From: Ryuthela nishihirai
Lineage: Eukaryota; Arthropoda; Arachnida; Araneae; Heptathelidae
Assembly: GCA_038380435.1 (NCBI GenBank)
Contig: JAWZYU010000019.1
Location: forward strand, 29,599,801 to 29,663,800
Direction: 5' to 3'
Length of the DNA: 64,000 nucleotides
Both the position numbers and the translations under genes were made by a program. The notes beneath the pieces are model-generated. The model did not search any database. It was given only the letters and a program-made list of their open reading frames with translations, and was not told the origin of the DNA. Positions 11,048 to 21,870 of the stretch are shown here, in pieces. Position 1 is the stretch's first letter. Each line of letters begins with the position of its first letter.

Positions 11048-11290
11048 CAGCACCGGATGTAGAAAAAATCGAGGAGGAAGGGCAAGAAAAACAATCGAGT
11101 CAGAAAAATGTAGAGGGGAGGGAGGGGCAAGAGGCTGGATTCCTAATGTAGCATGACATTACACCCTCCATTTTACAATTCTGTCAAAAAATTTGTGAAA
11201 ATCGCATTAAATTTAAACCAATTTTACAACATTTTGTCTTTCTGAAAGGGGGGGATCATGGCCTCCTTGCCCCCCTTAGATCCGGCTCTG
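11048..11290 (+). mobile_element. hAT-like MITE family, copy D with both ends
   Basis: The best-defined copy, with left end CAGCACCGGATGTAGAAAA and right end TTAGATCCGGCTCTG, which are inverted relatives. The flanks are a TATA-rich microsatellite, so the 8-bp target duplication expected for hAT cannot be proved (AATATCTT versus TATATATT). Confidence 0.6.
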
Positions 11291-11444
11291 TATATATTAT
11301 ATATATAAACTTTTCTACCCTGTATGCGACAAATTCCGTCTTTAATATTGAACATGTTAATTAATCTTTAATCCGTTTATAAATTACATGGTAGGTACAG
11401 ATGATTGTCGAGTAATCAATATTAAAAAGAAGAAATTAAATATT

Positions 11445-11750
11445 TCAATAAATTGAAAAAAAAATACCCATCTTCCTAAAGGGTCTTAAAATGTACAAAA
11501 TAAACCTAAAGCATATCGATGGTGCAATCAGTCACTAAGTTCGTATTCACTTCAAAGGAAGATAGGGCGCCGGGAATTTTGTCGCGTAGGTAAACGGCGC
11601 CCTATCTTCCTTCGAAGCGAATACGAATTCAGTAACCGATTGCACCATCGATATGCTTTAGGTTTATTTTGTACCTTTTAAGGCCTTATAGGAAGATAGA
11701 TTTTTTTTAATTTTTTAATTTATTTACATTTTTTATCACTAAAACACCTA
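11445..11750. mobile_element. foldback element, copy 1
   Basis: A long inverted repeat. The left arm (CTAAAGCATATCGATGGTGC, CAGTCACTAAGTTCGTATTC, GGAAGATAGGGCGCC) is repeated inverted in the right arm (GGCGCCCTATCTTCC, GCACCATCGATATGCTTTAG). The arms are about 100-140 bp around a central spacer of roughly 20 bp. Outer edges are AT-rich and marked by ATCTTCCT and its inverse. A second copy lies at 19000-19285. Confidence 0.85.
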
Positions 11751-12480
11751 CCTTCAAAAACTTTCATTTCATACACGATTCATAAGCATCGAGCACATTT
11801 CTTCCCATTTTCGGAGTCATGTTTGAGGTAGCCCACGACATTGGAAGTGTCACAAGCTTTAATTTGAGATACGACTCGTTAAAGTCGAACCTCACGATAT
11901 TCGCCCCTATCCCCTTCCCTTTTATCAGGGGGAATAGTGGGGGAGAATTTTTGAATAGTTTACGACTGACATTATACGAGCTTTCATTTGCCACCTAACT
12001 CCTAACTGTATGCCCTCGCGTTCGGAAAGATGGAGCAGAACGACTTTCAGATTTCCCGTATTTTAGGGGGAAGAAAGCAAGGGGGGTAAAATGTTTATAG
12101 CCTACGACACTCCCCACATCACAAGCTTTTATTTGTCACACAGCTTTTTACTTTCCGCACTCGCATTCAGGAGATATATGGGAATAATCATTTTCATCCC
12201 TCTTTTGTAAGGGGGGAAAAGCATGGGGGTTAATTTTTCATAGCCTATGACATTCCCCGGGTCAGAAGCTTTCATTCAACGTATAGCTTGTTACTTTCGG
12301 CATTCATGTTCCGGAGATATAGCGGAACAATGGTTTTTATATTTCCCCTTTTTTGGGGGGGAAGAAAGCATGGGTTGGGTCAATTTTTTCTAGCCTATGA
12401 CACTCCCCGCGTCACAAGCTTTCATTTGGTACAAAAATCATTTAAGTTTCTCCGTCGCGTTCGAATGATATAGTGGAACA
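11751..12480 (+). repeat. tandem array of ~145-bp units next to foldback copy 1
   Basis: A GTCACAAGCTTTCATTTG motif recurs near 11849, 11974, 12117, 12262 and 12412. Each copy is followed by TACTTTCGGCATTC, GGAGATATAGCGGAACAA, TTTCCCC..GGGGGGAAG, AAAGCATGGG and TAGCCTATGACA-type blocks. The units are diverged and have no conserved reading frame. The junction with the foldback is conserved in the inverted partner at 18400-19285. Confidence 0.85.
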
Positions 12481-12954
12481 AATTTTTGTCAAATCCACAA
12501 ACCGATTAACCGAGAAATGTCAAAACCAAAAGAAGTAGGAAGATGATAATAAAACTTGCTGTGCGTTTGTACTCTACATGGAACAAGTTATTATCTTTAA
12601 ATAATCACGGTGAATTTGTACGTACTTTTATTGACATCGGTCAGTGAGAATTAAAATTTTACGTTTATTGTGTACAAATATGTAACGTTTTGCAGTTTAA
12701 AACGTTTTGCAATTTAAACACACAAATTTTATAGACAAATATGAAAAATCTTCTTAAAAGTGCTCAAATTATGAACAAGAATAGCTGAGATAACTAAAGC
12801 ATCCAAGCTGTGTTTTCATATGATAAATGCAAAAATATAAACCATCATAGAGAAGTAGTTGAAAAATCGTGTTAACCAGTCGTGCTAGTCGAAAACGAGC
12901 TCCATTTTAAAAATCGTGTTAGCCGAATTTTTCTTAGTCGGGATTGAATTAATA
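12481..12954. other. no gene recognised
   Basis: AT-rich sequence with a short internal duplication (ACGTTTTGCA at about 12686 and 12705) and no coding signal. Confidence 0.4.
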
Positions 12955-13205
12955 GGTCCGGATCTAGGTTGGGGGGGGGTAAAAGGGCCATGCCTTTCCC
13001 CTTTCATAATGCTAATAAGTCATTTATATGTCAAATGAAAGTTTTTGAACTGGAGTGTCATAGGCAAGAATGATTAAACCTATTTTTCTTGTAGTTATCA
13101 ATAATTTTTAAATACCTGTAAAACGGAGGGTAAATATTATTACTGCATTGGAAATCCAGTCTCTCCTCTCCCCCCCTCCTCGATTTTTTTTAAATTTGAG
13201 TGTAT
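12955..13205 (-). mobile_element. hAT-like MITE family, copy E
   Basis: The minus-strand reading has the family blocks: the inverse of CCGGATCTAGG at 12958, a G/C-rich run, GTAATAATATTTACCCTCCG and an AGAGACTGGATTTCC-type block. About 60 bp in the middle (13022-13080) resembles a unit of the AAGCTTTCATTTG tandem family, suggesting an insertion or fusion. Confidence 0.5.
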
Positions 13206-13479
13206 AAAATATACCGTTATGTACTGTCAATTACTGGCGAAAGATGACACTAGAAATGGGTTGCTCTGAAAGAGAAAAAAATATGAGCAGCAGAGGAGGA
13301 TTAAAGTCTTTGGCGAGCCAATTTCCGGCCGCACTTTGGACAAACCTGAATTACACACATAGTGTCATTCCAGCTCAACCTGTATCATTTGAGGAATGGA
13401 TACTACGTTTATTTGTTTCCTCAACAATTCTTTATATTTCTCTTCAAATCCTCATGAAAGTGCATCTTACTATAGTAAA

Positions 13480-13565
13480 CTTTTCCACCACTAAAAAATG
13501 ACTAAGGGTTAAGGTCATCTTTTCCACCACTAAAAAATGACTAAGGGTTAAGGTCATCTTTTCCA
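13480..13565. repeat. 39-bp tandem duplication
   Basis: CTTTTCCACCACTAAAAAAT followed by GACTAAGGGTTAAGGTCAT occurs at 13480-13518 and again at 13519-13557, identical, with a partial third start (CTTTTCCA). Confidence 0.9.
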
Positions 13566-14346
13566 TAACTCAAATGCTTCCTCTTGTTCGAACGGAATAT
13601 CGGTCACAGAACATAAACGTCGTTGTCTCGGTCATGGTCTTAGCCAGTAATCCGCCCACATAGTAGAGAGCAAGCGCTCACGCGATCTTGGAGCTCTTGT
13701 GATAGATATCGTGACTAAATCAATAACAAAGCTTCTCTCACTGAGGTCGACTTAAACAGGTACACGTAATTCGGAAAAGAGTACTAGAAATGCGAAGGGA
13801 AAAGTTTCTATCGGAACACCGATCTCCATCAGTTACTATACCAGATGATGCCACACCCCACGCGGTGTCTCTGGCATACAGCCATAATCTAATTAAACCG
13901 CAGTCCGCTGCAAGAATTGTAATTAATGACTCGATTTCTATGTTGAGTGGGAGTTTTATGATGGAAGACAGATGAATCTATCTTTTTCTCGAATAAGGAA
14001 TGTTAAATCTGTGGAAAAAGTTTTCTTTCTCATACGTTGTCTACTTTTGTTATTTTTTTTCTGAGTGTATGTGATAAATTAACTGAAAAAACTGGGCGGA
14101 AGATTCAAGTGTGATGGTGCGTGTTTATCGCTGGATGTTTTTTTGAGAGAGGTTAGAGTTTTGAGAAAGAACGATTTTTTTTTCAACTGTAAAACCGCCT
14201 ATGTTATACAATCGTACATTGATTGCATTTTTTGATAGAGTTAAAAACTCCATCCTCACAGCATCCTCTTATTATCACATTTTCGGACCATTGAAAGGCT
14301 ACTTGAGAGTCCAATACTTAACTAAGAAGAGTGAGTTTAAAATACT
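13566..14346. other. no gene recognised
   Basis: Slightly less AT-rich than its surroundings around 13600-13980, with a 61-residue open frame (13790-13975) of unknown nature. Nothing resembles a known family. Confidence 0.35.
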
Positions 14347-15172
14347 GGTGTTGGATTGTTATACCTCTGAGCGACTCTTTTTTTGGCACACAATGGGCTC
14401 AACGGCCAGGTCACAATGATCCTAAGGGCTCAGAAGAAGTTGTAGAAACGGAACTCATTGTACATTTTTTAGGAGATAGAGAGATAGATGAAAGCTTACT
14501 GTCAAGGCCATCCAGCGTAATTATTCACAAGATATGGCTTTCCTGCATACGAAGCAACGGTTTAACGTTCCATCCGACGGACGGCGGCTTTTCCAAGCTC
14601 ATCGGTGTCCCTTTTCTGACCAAGGGCAGAGTGGTGATTTAGCGGAGATAAATTTAACTCTGGCACAAGTGGGACTCGAACCAGGGAACTTACAGATTAC
14701 TAGAGGCCCTACATAGATAGAGGTTGGCCATCTCAAAATTGGACGCCATGTTTTGTTGTCGCTTGGATTGTTAGGCGTGCAAAACTTAATGGTATTGCAC
14801 GAATGCTTATGGATTACCGAAAAAGTTAGGTAATATTTGATACAAATTTCAGTGCTTATGGCTGGAAGCGGTTTAGAAAAGCACTAAAAATGGAAAGTAA
14901 ATTTTATGGGCATTTTTTAATATAATTTTTATTTCTAAAATATGAAAGATTTTATGGGCCAAAAAAGTGATACACATTAGATGCACATTAGTATGTGTAT
15001 CAATAGTAGTAGGCTTTCGTTTCACAGCGCGACAAAACATGGCGCCCATAAACCACGTGACTCAATCAACCAATGGTAACGAGTCACCGAGATAGCCAGC
15101 CTCTAACTAAACAGGATCTCTAAAGATTACGAGCCTGGACGCCACCTACAAAGACAACCCTCCTGCCCGGAA
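14347..15172 (-). mobile_element. SINE1 split by a hAT-type MITE
   Basis: The minus-strand SINE1 runs from TTGTTATACCTCTGAGCGAC at 14352 to the B-box side ending ...CAGATTAC at 14700. It resumes at 15131 with GAGCCTGGACGCC and ends near CCTCCTGCCC. The interruption is the 422-bp element at 14701-15122. The rejoined SINE has the normal order, so the MITE is younger. Confidence 0.85.
14701..15122. mobile_element. hAT-type MITE inside a SINE1
   Basis: It starts TAGAGGCCCTACATAGATAG and ends with the inverse of TAGAGATCCTGTTTAGTTAG. A second inverted block (GACGCCATGTTTTGT / GGCGCCATGTTTTGTCG inverted) lies farther in. The flanks CAGATTAC (14693-14700) and AAGATTAC (15123-15130) form an 8-bp target duplication with one mismatch. 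The known SINE sequence shows CAGATTAC is the original. An 8-bp duplication and TAGAG-type ends fit hAT. There is no transposase frame. Confidence 0.8.
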
Positions 15173-15323
15173 AAGAGAGTATTTGGTTTCGACTTGATGG
15201 AAGAGCAGCAGAGTTTAAAAGTTTGTCCGGGGTTAGCAGAAATGTATTGGTCATTAATGTAACTTTGTAAAAACGTTGCATTACGTATCAGCTAACACTG
15301 CCATCAATATCTTTCTGTGTATA

Positions 15324-16610
15324 CAGGGTGTCCCTGAATTCATGCCCCAAACTTGACGGGATGGTAGTACACACCGAACCCACCAATATTCGTTATAGAA
15401 CGTGCGGCCGCAAACTCAGTGAGGAGTCGGAAATGAAGGACAGACACAGAGGTTTCCAGAGAGACATTTATTGGAGATCATTACAACAAATGCTCAAACG
15501 TCTACCCACCAATGATGATACAGGCGGCACAATGGTGGAGTAGTGATCGGCGTACCTGCTCGTAAATATCGGGCTTCTCGCGCACATCGGCGGCTGCGAC
15601 AGAAAGTGCGGACTGCACGGGCGTCACGACACTCTTCAAATGTCCCCACAGAAAGAAATTGATGCAAGAAAGATCGGGCGATCTGGGGGGCCACGGGATG
15701 GGACCACAGCGCTCAATCCATCTGTTCCAAAATGTGGTATGATGATGCTGACACACGTCCATGCTGAAATGGGCGGGTGCCCCATCGTGCTGGAACCACA
15801 TAAGGGGGCGGATTGCGGCTGGAACATCCTGAAGCAATTCCGGCAAAGCCTGTTGCAGAAAAATACGGTACGTTCGTCCATTGAGGCGGTCTGGCAGTAG
15901 ATAGTGTTCAATAAAGTAGTCATGCACAATCCCCGCCCAGACATTGACGGTGAACCGTTGCTGGTTCGAATTTGGACGTGTACCATGGGGGTTCTGGGCC
16001 GCCCACAAATGCATATTATGGATATTCACTAATGCGTACATTTGAACATTCACTTCACGTAAGAAGATTGATTGATCCGTAAAGAGCACATGCGCGGGGA
16101 AATCGGGATGTGCGGCACTTTGCTGCAGGAACCACTGGGCGAAATCCATGCGCAGGGGATAATCAATAGCTGTCAATGCCTGCACTCGCTGCAAGTGATA
16201 GGGGTGTAGCCCTTCTTCATGCAGTACTCGCCAGACACTGTTTCGATGCACACCCAGGCTCCGGGCAGCGGATCGCGTGCTTGTACCTGAGTTATCTGTC
16301 ACCATACACAAGATGTACGTTACATACACATAGCTGACGTCCTGACCGTCAGTCCATTGCCCTTGGTTACGCCATACATCAGGTGCATATCGACTTTCTT
16401 TGCGTTCGTAAACTGCTCCATCTCGTGTCCGGTTGACGCTGAGAATGCTGGGATTTGGCCGATCAAGCACTTTTAAGCCGTGCCACCTCGTCTGCGCCAC
16501 CTACCGGCACCGGGCTGCGTTTGCGGCAGCATATTCTATGACGAATATTGGTGGGTTCGGTGTGTACTACCATCCCCTCACGTTTGGACCATGAATTCAG
16601 GGACACCCTG
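15324..16610 (-). mobile_element. mariner-type (DD41D) element, structurally complete
   Basis: 1287 bp bounded by TA at 15322-15323 and 16611-16612. The inverted repeats are unusually long, about 75 bp with few mismatches. Both ends begin CAGGGTGTCCCTGAATTCAT and include GGGATGGTAGTACACACCGA. One long minus-strand frame fills the interior. The near-identical ends and uninterrupted frame indicate a recent insertion. Confidence 0.93.
15502..16500 (-). CDS. mariner DD41D-type transposase, catalytic residue changed
   Basis: The open frame has 332 codons. Residues 68-115 hold a helix-turn-helix (TRSAARSLGVHRNSVWRVLH, then GLHPYHLQRVQAL). The DDE domain shows D142 in VLFTDQS and D239 in WFQHDGAPAH. 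The third position, 41 residues further, is N281 in PDLSCINFFLWG, where family members have D. The first 60 residues do not resemble the usual N-terminal ADIHFVYG-type domain seen in the relics at 36.2 and 36.8 kb, so the DNA-binding part may be incomplete. The function would be cut-and-paste transposition at TA. With N281 and the altered N-terminus this copy is probably inactive, though the frame is uninterrupted. Confidence 0.85.
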   Translation of the reverse strand: MAQTRWHGLKVLDRPNPSILSVNRTRDGAVYERKESRYAPDVWRNQGQWTDGQDVSYVYVTYILCMVTDNSGTSTRSAARSLGVHRNSVWRVLHEEGLHPYHLQRVQALTAIDYPLRMDFAQWFLQQSAAHPDFPAHVLFTDQSIFLREVNVQMYALVNIHNMHLWAAQNPHGTRPNSNQQRFTVNVWAGIVHDYFIEHYLLPDRLNGRTYRIFLQQALPELLQDVPAAIRPLMWFQHDGAPAHFSMDVCQHHHTTFWNRWIERCGPIPWPPRSPDLSCINFFLWGHLKSVVTPVQSALSVAAADVREKPDIYEQVRRSLLHHCAACIIIGG

Positions 16611-16959
16611 TATATCTTATATATGTATATATTGTAAAGATAAATATATAAGTATAGTAGAAATAAAAGAGGACAATTCCTATATCTGGGTAATGGGCAT
16701 AGGTATCTTTAGGCCCTCATACAGAGAAAGAACTCTTAAAACCAGAAGTAGCAAGTATCGGTTTGAACGTGATCAACGTTGTGTGGAACCCCTGCATGGA
16801 AGCATCGAAAACTGTGCAATGTGTGGTATGCTGGCGTTTTAATTTGACTATCAGAATTCGCGGTTGATTGGGTTTCTGGATCATGCTGACACCATCAATT
16901 CGCAAAGACATTGCGAAATTGGGCATTTGAAAGCAGACAATAAAGTCGAAATTCTTAGG

Positions 16960-17360
16960 TTGGGTTGAGTTGTTTTACCTCTGAGCGGTACTTATTTTGC
17001 ACATCATGGGCTAAATAACCAGGTCACATGGACCCTGAAGGCTCAGAGAAAGTTGGGGTCTCCCCAACCTTGTCTGAGCCATTGGAACAGCTGTTGGGAG
17101 ACAGATGGTAGCCTCCCGTCAAGGCCATCCAGCATGATCTTTAACGTGCACATGGTATGGCTCTCCCGCATACGGTACCACGGCTTAACGTCCCATCCGG
17201 TGGACGGCGGCTTTTCCAAGCCCATCGGTGTCCCCTACTCACCGTAGGCAGAGCGGAAAATTTTGCAGAGATAAATCTCAACGCTGACCCAGCTGGGACT
17301 CGAACGTGGGAACTACAGATTACAATCCTGGCGCGCTACCGAATGAGCCACCCCCGCCCT
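16960..17360 (-). mobile_element. SINE1, full length
   Basis: Minus-strand copy from TTGGGTTGAGTTG to GAGCCACCCCCGCCCT. A short phrase (CCCCAACCTTGTCTGAGCC) is present in inverted orientation near 17058-17076, an internal rearrangement. Target duplication GAAATTCTTAGG / GAAATTTTTAGG at 16948-16959 and 17361-17372, one mismatch. Confidence 0.9.
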
Positions 17361-17372
17361 GAAATTTTTAGG

Positions 17373-18399
17373 GCTTTTGAGTAAAACGGTTGCTGTGTTG
17401 CATGACAATGTATGATTCCATACTACCCAAGAATCGAATAGGAATGATTGAGAATACCTGGAACATCTTCACTATAATCTTGCATATTCCCTATTATGTT
17501 TTCATATTTCTGCATGTCTAATAAAAAACTCTATGAAAAGAAGGATATACTTGAAATCGACCGAAGAGGTGCAATGCATTAGTCAGTCTTCCTCATACAG
17601 CAACCAAAGTCCCTCTAGGAAAGATTATATAATGTCACTAATTTCATGTTGACAAAAATGTTTCAAATAAGTTCATTGCGAATTTGAACAGATCGAGAAA
17701 TGATTTATGCTCCATTTCAGACTTCTCCACCTTTTCTTTGGACCACCTTTATACATACGACTTTTGGGAGTTATGGATAATTTTAGATCTTGCTGCTGCT
17801 TATAACAGCACTTTTATCAAACATGAAGACTATTCGGTATATTGCCCTGGGTCGGTAACACTGTTCTCTACTAATCGTCAATAGTTTATATTATCTATAT
17901 TTTGAAACGTACATTCCAACCCATCTGTTTTAAAAAGGAAATAAAAGGAAAGTATATATGTATAAAGCTATATAATTTTTTTATTCATTAACAGGATGAA
18001 TATTTCAGGAATCCACATGGTTCCTTATGAACAGATAACGAAATCAACAAATCTTTTTTCTATCAAATTCAATTACTTTCAGTTCTTCCATTTCTGGAAG
18101 AAAGTTTTTTTTTTATCCCAGAAATAATAATACTAAATACTAATTCCTTTTGATTTATTTGGCTTACTTTACATTTAGTAGGAATTTTCAAAAGAATGCA
18201 TTTAAAAATTATCAATAATATCAAATAATTAAATTTTTATTAGGTTCATTTTTAGTTTTAATACTAAAAAACTTTCCATTATACGATAACCACCAGAAGT
18301 TTTTTAAATTACTTCCATTTAGCATTAATTTGATGAAGCGGGGCTGCTTTCATTTTTATCTCTTTCCGTATTGCTTTTGGCTTTCACACTTGTCGGTTT
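17373..18399. other. no gene recognised
   Basis: AT-rich sequence. A 66-residue plus-strand frame at 17684-17884 has no recognisable motif. No repeat match was noticed. Confidence 0.35.
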
Positions 18400-18905
18400 G
18401 TCAGTGTCAGGATTTGGCAAAACATTGTTCCACCATATCTTTCGAACGCTATGGAGAAACTTGATGATTTATGTGTCAAATGAAAGCTTCTGATGTGGGG
18501 AATGTCATAGGCTATGAAACATTGACCCCCCATTCTTCCTTCCTCCATGAAAAAGGGGGAAAATATGAAAACGATTGGATTCAGGAGATTATCTCCTGAA
18601 TGCGGGTTCGAAAGTAACAATCTATGTGTCAAATGAAAGCTCGTAATCGGGGAGTGTCATAGGCTATAAAACAATTGACCTCCCTCCGTGCTTTCTTCCT
18701 CTCTAAAACAGTGGAAATATGAAAACTATTCTTCCGCTATATCTCCTAAACGCGAATGCCGAAAGTTACAAGCTATACATAAAATGAAAGCTTCTGATGC
18801 GGGGAATGTCATAGGTTATGAACAAATTGACACTATGCTTTCTTCTCCCCTAAAAACGTGGGGAAATATGAAAATGATTGCTTCCCGACATATCTCCTGA
18901 ATGCG
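18400..18905 (-). repeat. tandem array of ~150-bp units, inverse of 11.8-12.5 kb
   Basis: TGTGTCAAATGAAAGCT motifs near 18472, 18629 and 18777 are each followed by a GGGGAATGTCATAGGCTAT block, a CTTTCTTCC-type block and a TATCTCCTGAA block. These are the reverse complements of the units at 11751-12480. The array ends towards foldback copy 2, as the other does towards copy 1. Confidence 0.85.
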
Positions 18906-18999
18906 AGTTATATTGAAATGATTAATATAAATTTAATTATAAGTCATATTGAAATGAACGTTTTTTAAGGTAAGTGACTTTAATGACAAAAAGAAATGT

Positions 19000-19285
19000 A
19001 AATAAATTTAGAAATTTTAAAAATACCAATCTTCCTATATGGGCCCTAAAAAGTACAGAAAAAATCTAAAGCAAAATGATGGTGCAATCAGTCACTGAGT
19101 TCGTATTCACTTCAAAGGAGATTTTGTAGGGTGCCGATTTACCTACACAAGATTACAGGCGCACTTTGAAGTGAATAGGAACTCAGTGACTGATTGCACC
19201 ATCGATACGCTTTAGGTTATTTCTATTTTTAGAGCCATATAGGAAGATAGGTATTTTTTTTTAAATTCCAATATATTATTTCGAT
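19000..19285. mobile_element. foldback element, copy 2
   Basis: The left arm (ATCTTCCTATATGGGCCCTA, ATGATGGTGCAATCAGTCAC, GAGTTCGTATTCACTTCAAA) is repeated inverted on the right (GAAGTGAATAGGAACTCAGT, GATTGCACCATCGATACGC). It shares the arm sequence with copy 1 at 11445-11750. The flanking AATTTATTTACATTT-type sequence leading into the tandem array is also shared, inverted. Confidence 0.85.
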
Positions 19286-19459
19286 ATCATGTAGCACAAG
19301 GCTTTATATTTTCGTATACTACAACGTTGAAAATTGTATTTTATGTCAAACCTTAGATAAATCACTGGCCTTTTCAATTCAAACTTTTGAAATAAAGCAA
19401 AAATATCATTCAGGGATTCATACACTTCTGTTGTACAGCATTCGAGATAATTGACATCA

Positions 19460-19733
19460 GTCTGGGGTCTAGAAGAAAAAAAGAAGGGAGGGGGGGGGGG
19501 GGTGATCGAGCAGAAAAAATGTTTTAGAAAAAATGGGATGGGGGTGATTGGCGAGAGATTGGATTTTCATTGCAGTATAACATTTTCCTCTTCGTTTAAG
19601 AGATCTTTTAAATTTTATTGAGAAAAATGCATGAAATATGGATAAGTTTAATTATCTTTTCCTCTTTTGCCTTTAATACCTTTAGTAGCATTCTCAAAAG
19701 TTGGGTGGGTTGGCGGTTGGGAGGTGCTTCCCT
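19460..19733 (+). mobile_element. hAT-like MITE family, copy F
   Basis: Starts near CAGTCTGGGGTCTAGAAGAA, then a 12-nt G run, GAGAGATTGGATTTTCATTG, AATGCATGAAATATGGATAA, TTGCCTTTAATACCTTTAGT and a G-rich end. It runs directly into a 5'-truncated SINE1. Confidence 0.55.
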
Positions 19734-19993
19734 CGGTCAGAAAGGAAACGCCGATGGGCTTGGAAAGGGCGCTCTCATCGGATGGATCTTAAGCAGTGTG
19801 CAGCATAACCATATATTGTACACGTTAAAGAAGACACTGGATGGCTTTAAATGGGCAGCTTCTGTCTTCTACCAGCTACTCAGTGGATCCCGTTCCTCCA
19901 ACCATCTCTAGGCCTTGGTATGCTTATGACCTAGCCAGTTAGCCCATTTTATGCGAAAGAGTGCCGCTCAGAGATAAGTCAACACAACCATAA
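19734..19993 (+). mobile_element. SINE1, 5'-truncated
   Basis: Begins inside the core (GCCGATGGGCTTGGAAAGG) and continues through TGTACACGTTAAAGAAGACA to GTGCCGCTCAGAGATAAGTC. The tRNA head is absent, as expected from incomplete reverse transcription. It is diverged. Confidence 0.8.
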
Positions 19994-21432
19994 TGTCTAA
20001 TTGAGTATCAATTGTCATTTAGTTGAGTTTTAAATCAATATTGTGCAGGGACGGATAGTGGACTTCTGAAGCCTTAAGCTATGGCAGATATAAGAGGCCC
20101 TAAGCTACGGCAAATTCAAGAGGATTCAAACTATTGCAAATTTAAGAGTCAATTAACTATTGCAAATTAAGAATTATTTTTTAAGAGGCCCCAAATGTTC
20201 AAAGGTTGAAATATGTATTTATTATTCTGATTGAAGGGAAGATTACAAAATGAAACTGGTTTGGTGAAAACATTATACTTATATTAGTATACAATCACTG
20301 TATAAAGCTAAGATGAGCGATGTTTGCACAATAGATTAATTTCAATATTAAAAAAAATGCGTGGCTCAGTAAAATGTTAAATGCATTTCTTTGAAGCCGC
20401 TCATATTATGAAGCTCTAAGCTGCAGCTTAGTTAGCATATATACTTAAGTCCCCTCTTATTCTGTGACATCTAATTTTCATTATAAATGTCTCGAATATT
20501 TGAAAACGGATAGAGATTAGTTCCCGAATCAATCTATTACAAGAAAAACGAGTAGTTGTAATATATGAAGATTTTTTAGATTGAATGCGATAAGAATTTA
20601 CACTAATTAAGCTCTGATATAATTAATAGGCAATTAAAAAAGAATAGTTTAATGTATATAATAGTGCTACACTTATCAAACAAGAAGCTACAACATGGAA
20701 ATAATAAAGCAATTATTTTAATAAATATTCGCTTGACACGCACGAACTCACATTAAAAACCTTCAGAGTTCCGACGTCTAATTTCTGCATTTTATAACTC
20801 TATGCTAAACTTTTGAGAACTTCTGTAGTCAGGCTGTGAACTTTTTTTGGATTAGGGTGTAATTTTAGGAGCGTTCCTTGTTAAATTGTCATAGACGAAT
20901 TGTATGAGATTTATTTATTCGTATCCTTTGTAACAAAAAATTATATCACAAACATCATTAGGGGAAGAGCCAAAAGTCAAGTGAGATTAATTCTTAAAGT
21001 TTATATTTAACCATCAAAAGCTATATGTGAAGTAGGAGAAATATTATTTTTAATTGTGAATAAATGAAATAACTATATACTGTATCATAAATTATCTACG
21101 CTTTTGTTTTTTATCAAACAAACGATTTTTTTTTACGTAGCTTAATTTCCACTCTTTTTCTAATGCAAAAATATTTGTTTCTTAAAATTATTTCTTCCGA
21201 TGCAAATATTAACGATGTTACGGCACTCGGGAATTTTAAGTAACATGAAAATTCCATCTGCATAATTATCCGTAAGGAAATTAATTTGGAAATTCTTAGT
21301 GCAATAATACTTCATTTTGTGTTGTGGGTGGGTAGGTTAGGGGGAAAAGCCGACGCAATACGAATTATCTTTCCTGTAAGAGTGAATTAAACTACCTCAG
21401 GCATGTTTTTTGCATTCCAGAACTCTGTTTAT
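19994..21432. other. AT-rich stretch with short internal repeats
   Basis: No gene recognised. Around 20050-20210 a short motif recurs three times (GGCAGATATAAGAGG, GGCAAATTCAAGAGG, TTGCAAATTTAAGAG), starting just after GCAGGGACGGATAG, which resembles a hAT-type terminus. The rest is AT-rich without matches. Confidence 0.35.
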
Positions 21433-21787
21433 GTGTGGAGGCGGATGTGGCTCCTAATCTGCAGTTCCCAATTTTCTAATTCTACCTGGGCCAGCGTTGA
21501 GATTTATCTGCATGAAAACTCTGTCCTTGGTCAGTAGGGGATACCGTTGGGCCATCCATCGGACGGGACATAAAGCTATAATTCCAAGTCCGGGAGAGCC
21601 GTACCCTGTGCACGTTAAAGAATACGCTGGGTCCTGACGAGAGACTACAATCTGTCTCTAAAAGTTGTCCAGAGCGTCTCCTCCCCCCCCCCCCAGCATT
21701 CTCTGAGCCAACGGGGATACTTGTGGCCTGGACATTTAAACCATTTTCGGTAAAAATGTGCCGCTAAGAGGTAAAATAGCCCAAATT
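21433..21787 (+). mobile_element. SINE1, diverged
   Basis: GGAGGCGGATGTGGCTC marks a damaged A-box region. CCTAATCTGCAGTTCCC, CAGCGTTGAGATTTATCTGC, GTGCACGTTAAAGAATACGC and TGCCGCTAAGAGGTAAAATA follow in order. The B box is mutated. Confidence 0.85.
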
Positions 21788-21870
21788 GTATAGATCTATA
21801 ATTTCTTAAGTAATGAATAAACTAAGCAGATTTCTACTAAATATTGCACTCACATTTACATGTTAAGTGA

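Noticed and set aside
12288..12473. Small plus-strand open frame inside the tandem array
   Set aside because: The frame is not kept between neighbouring units of the array, so it is not selected as protein.
13790..13975. 61-residue frame as a host gene
   Set aside because: Short, no splice context or motif, and lengths like this occur by chance; left as unassigned sequence.
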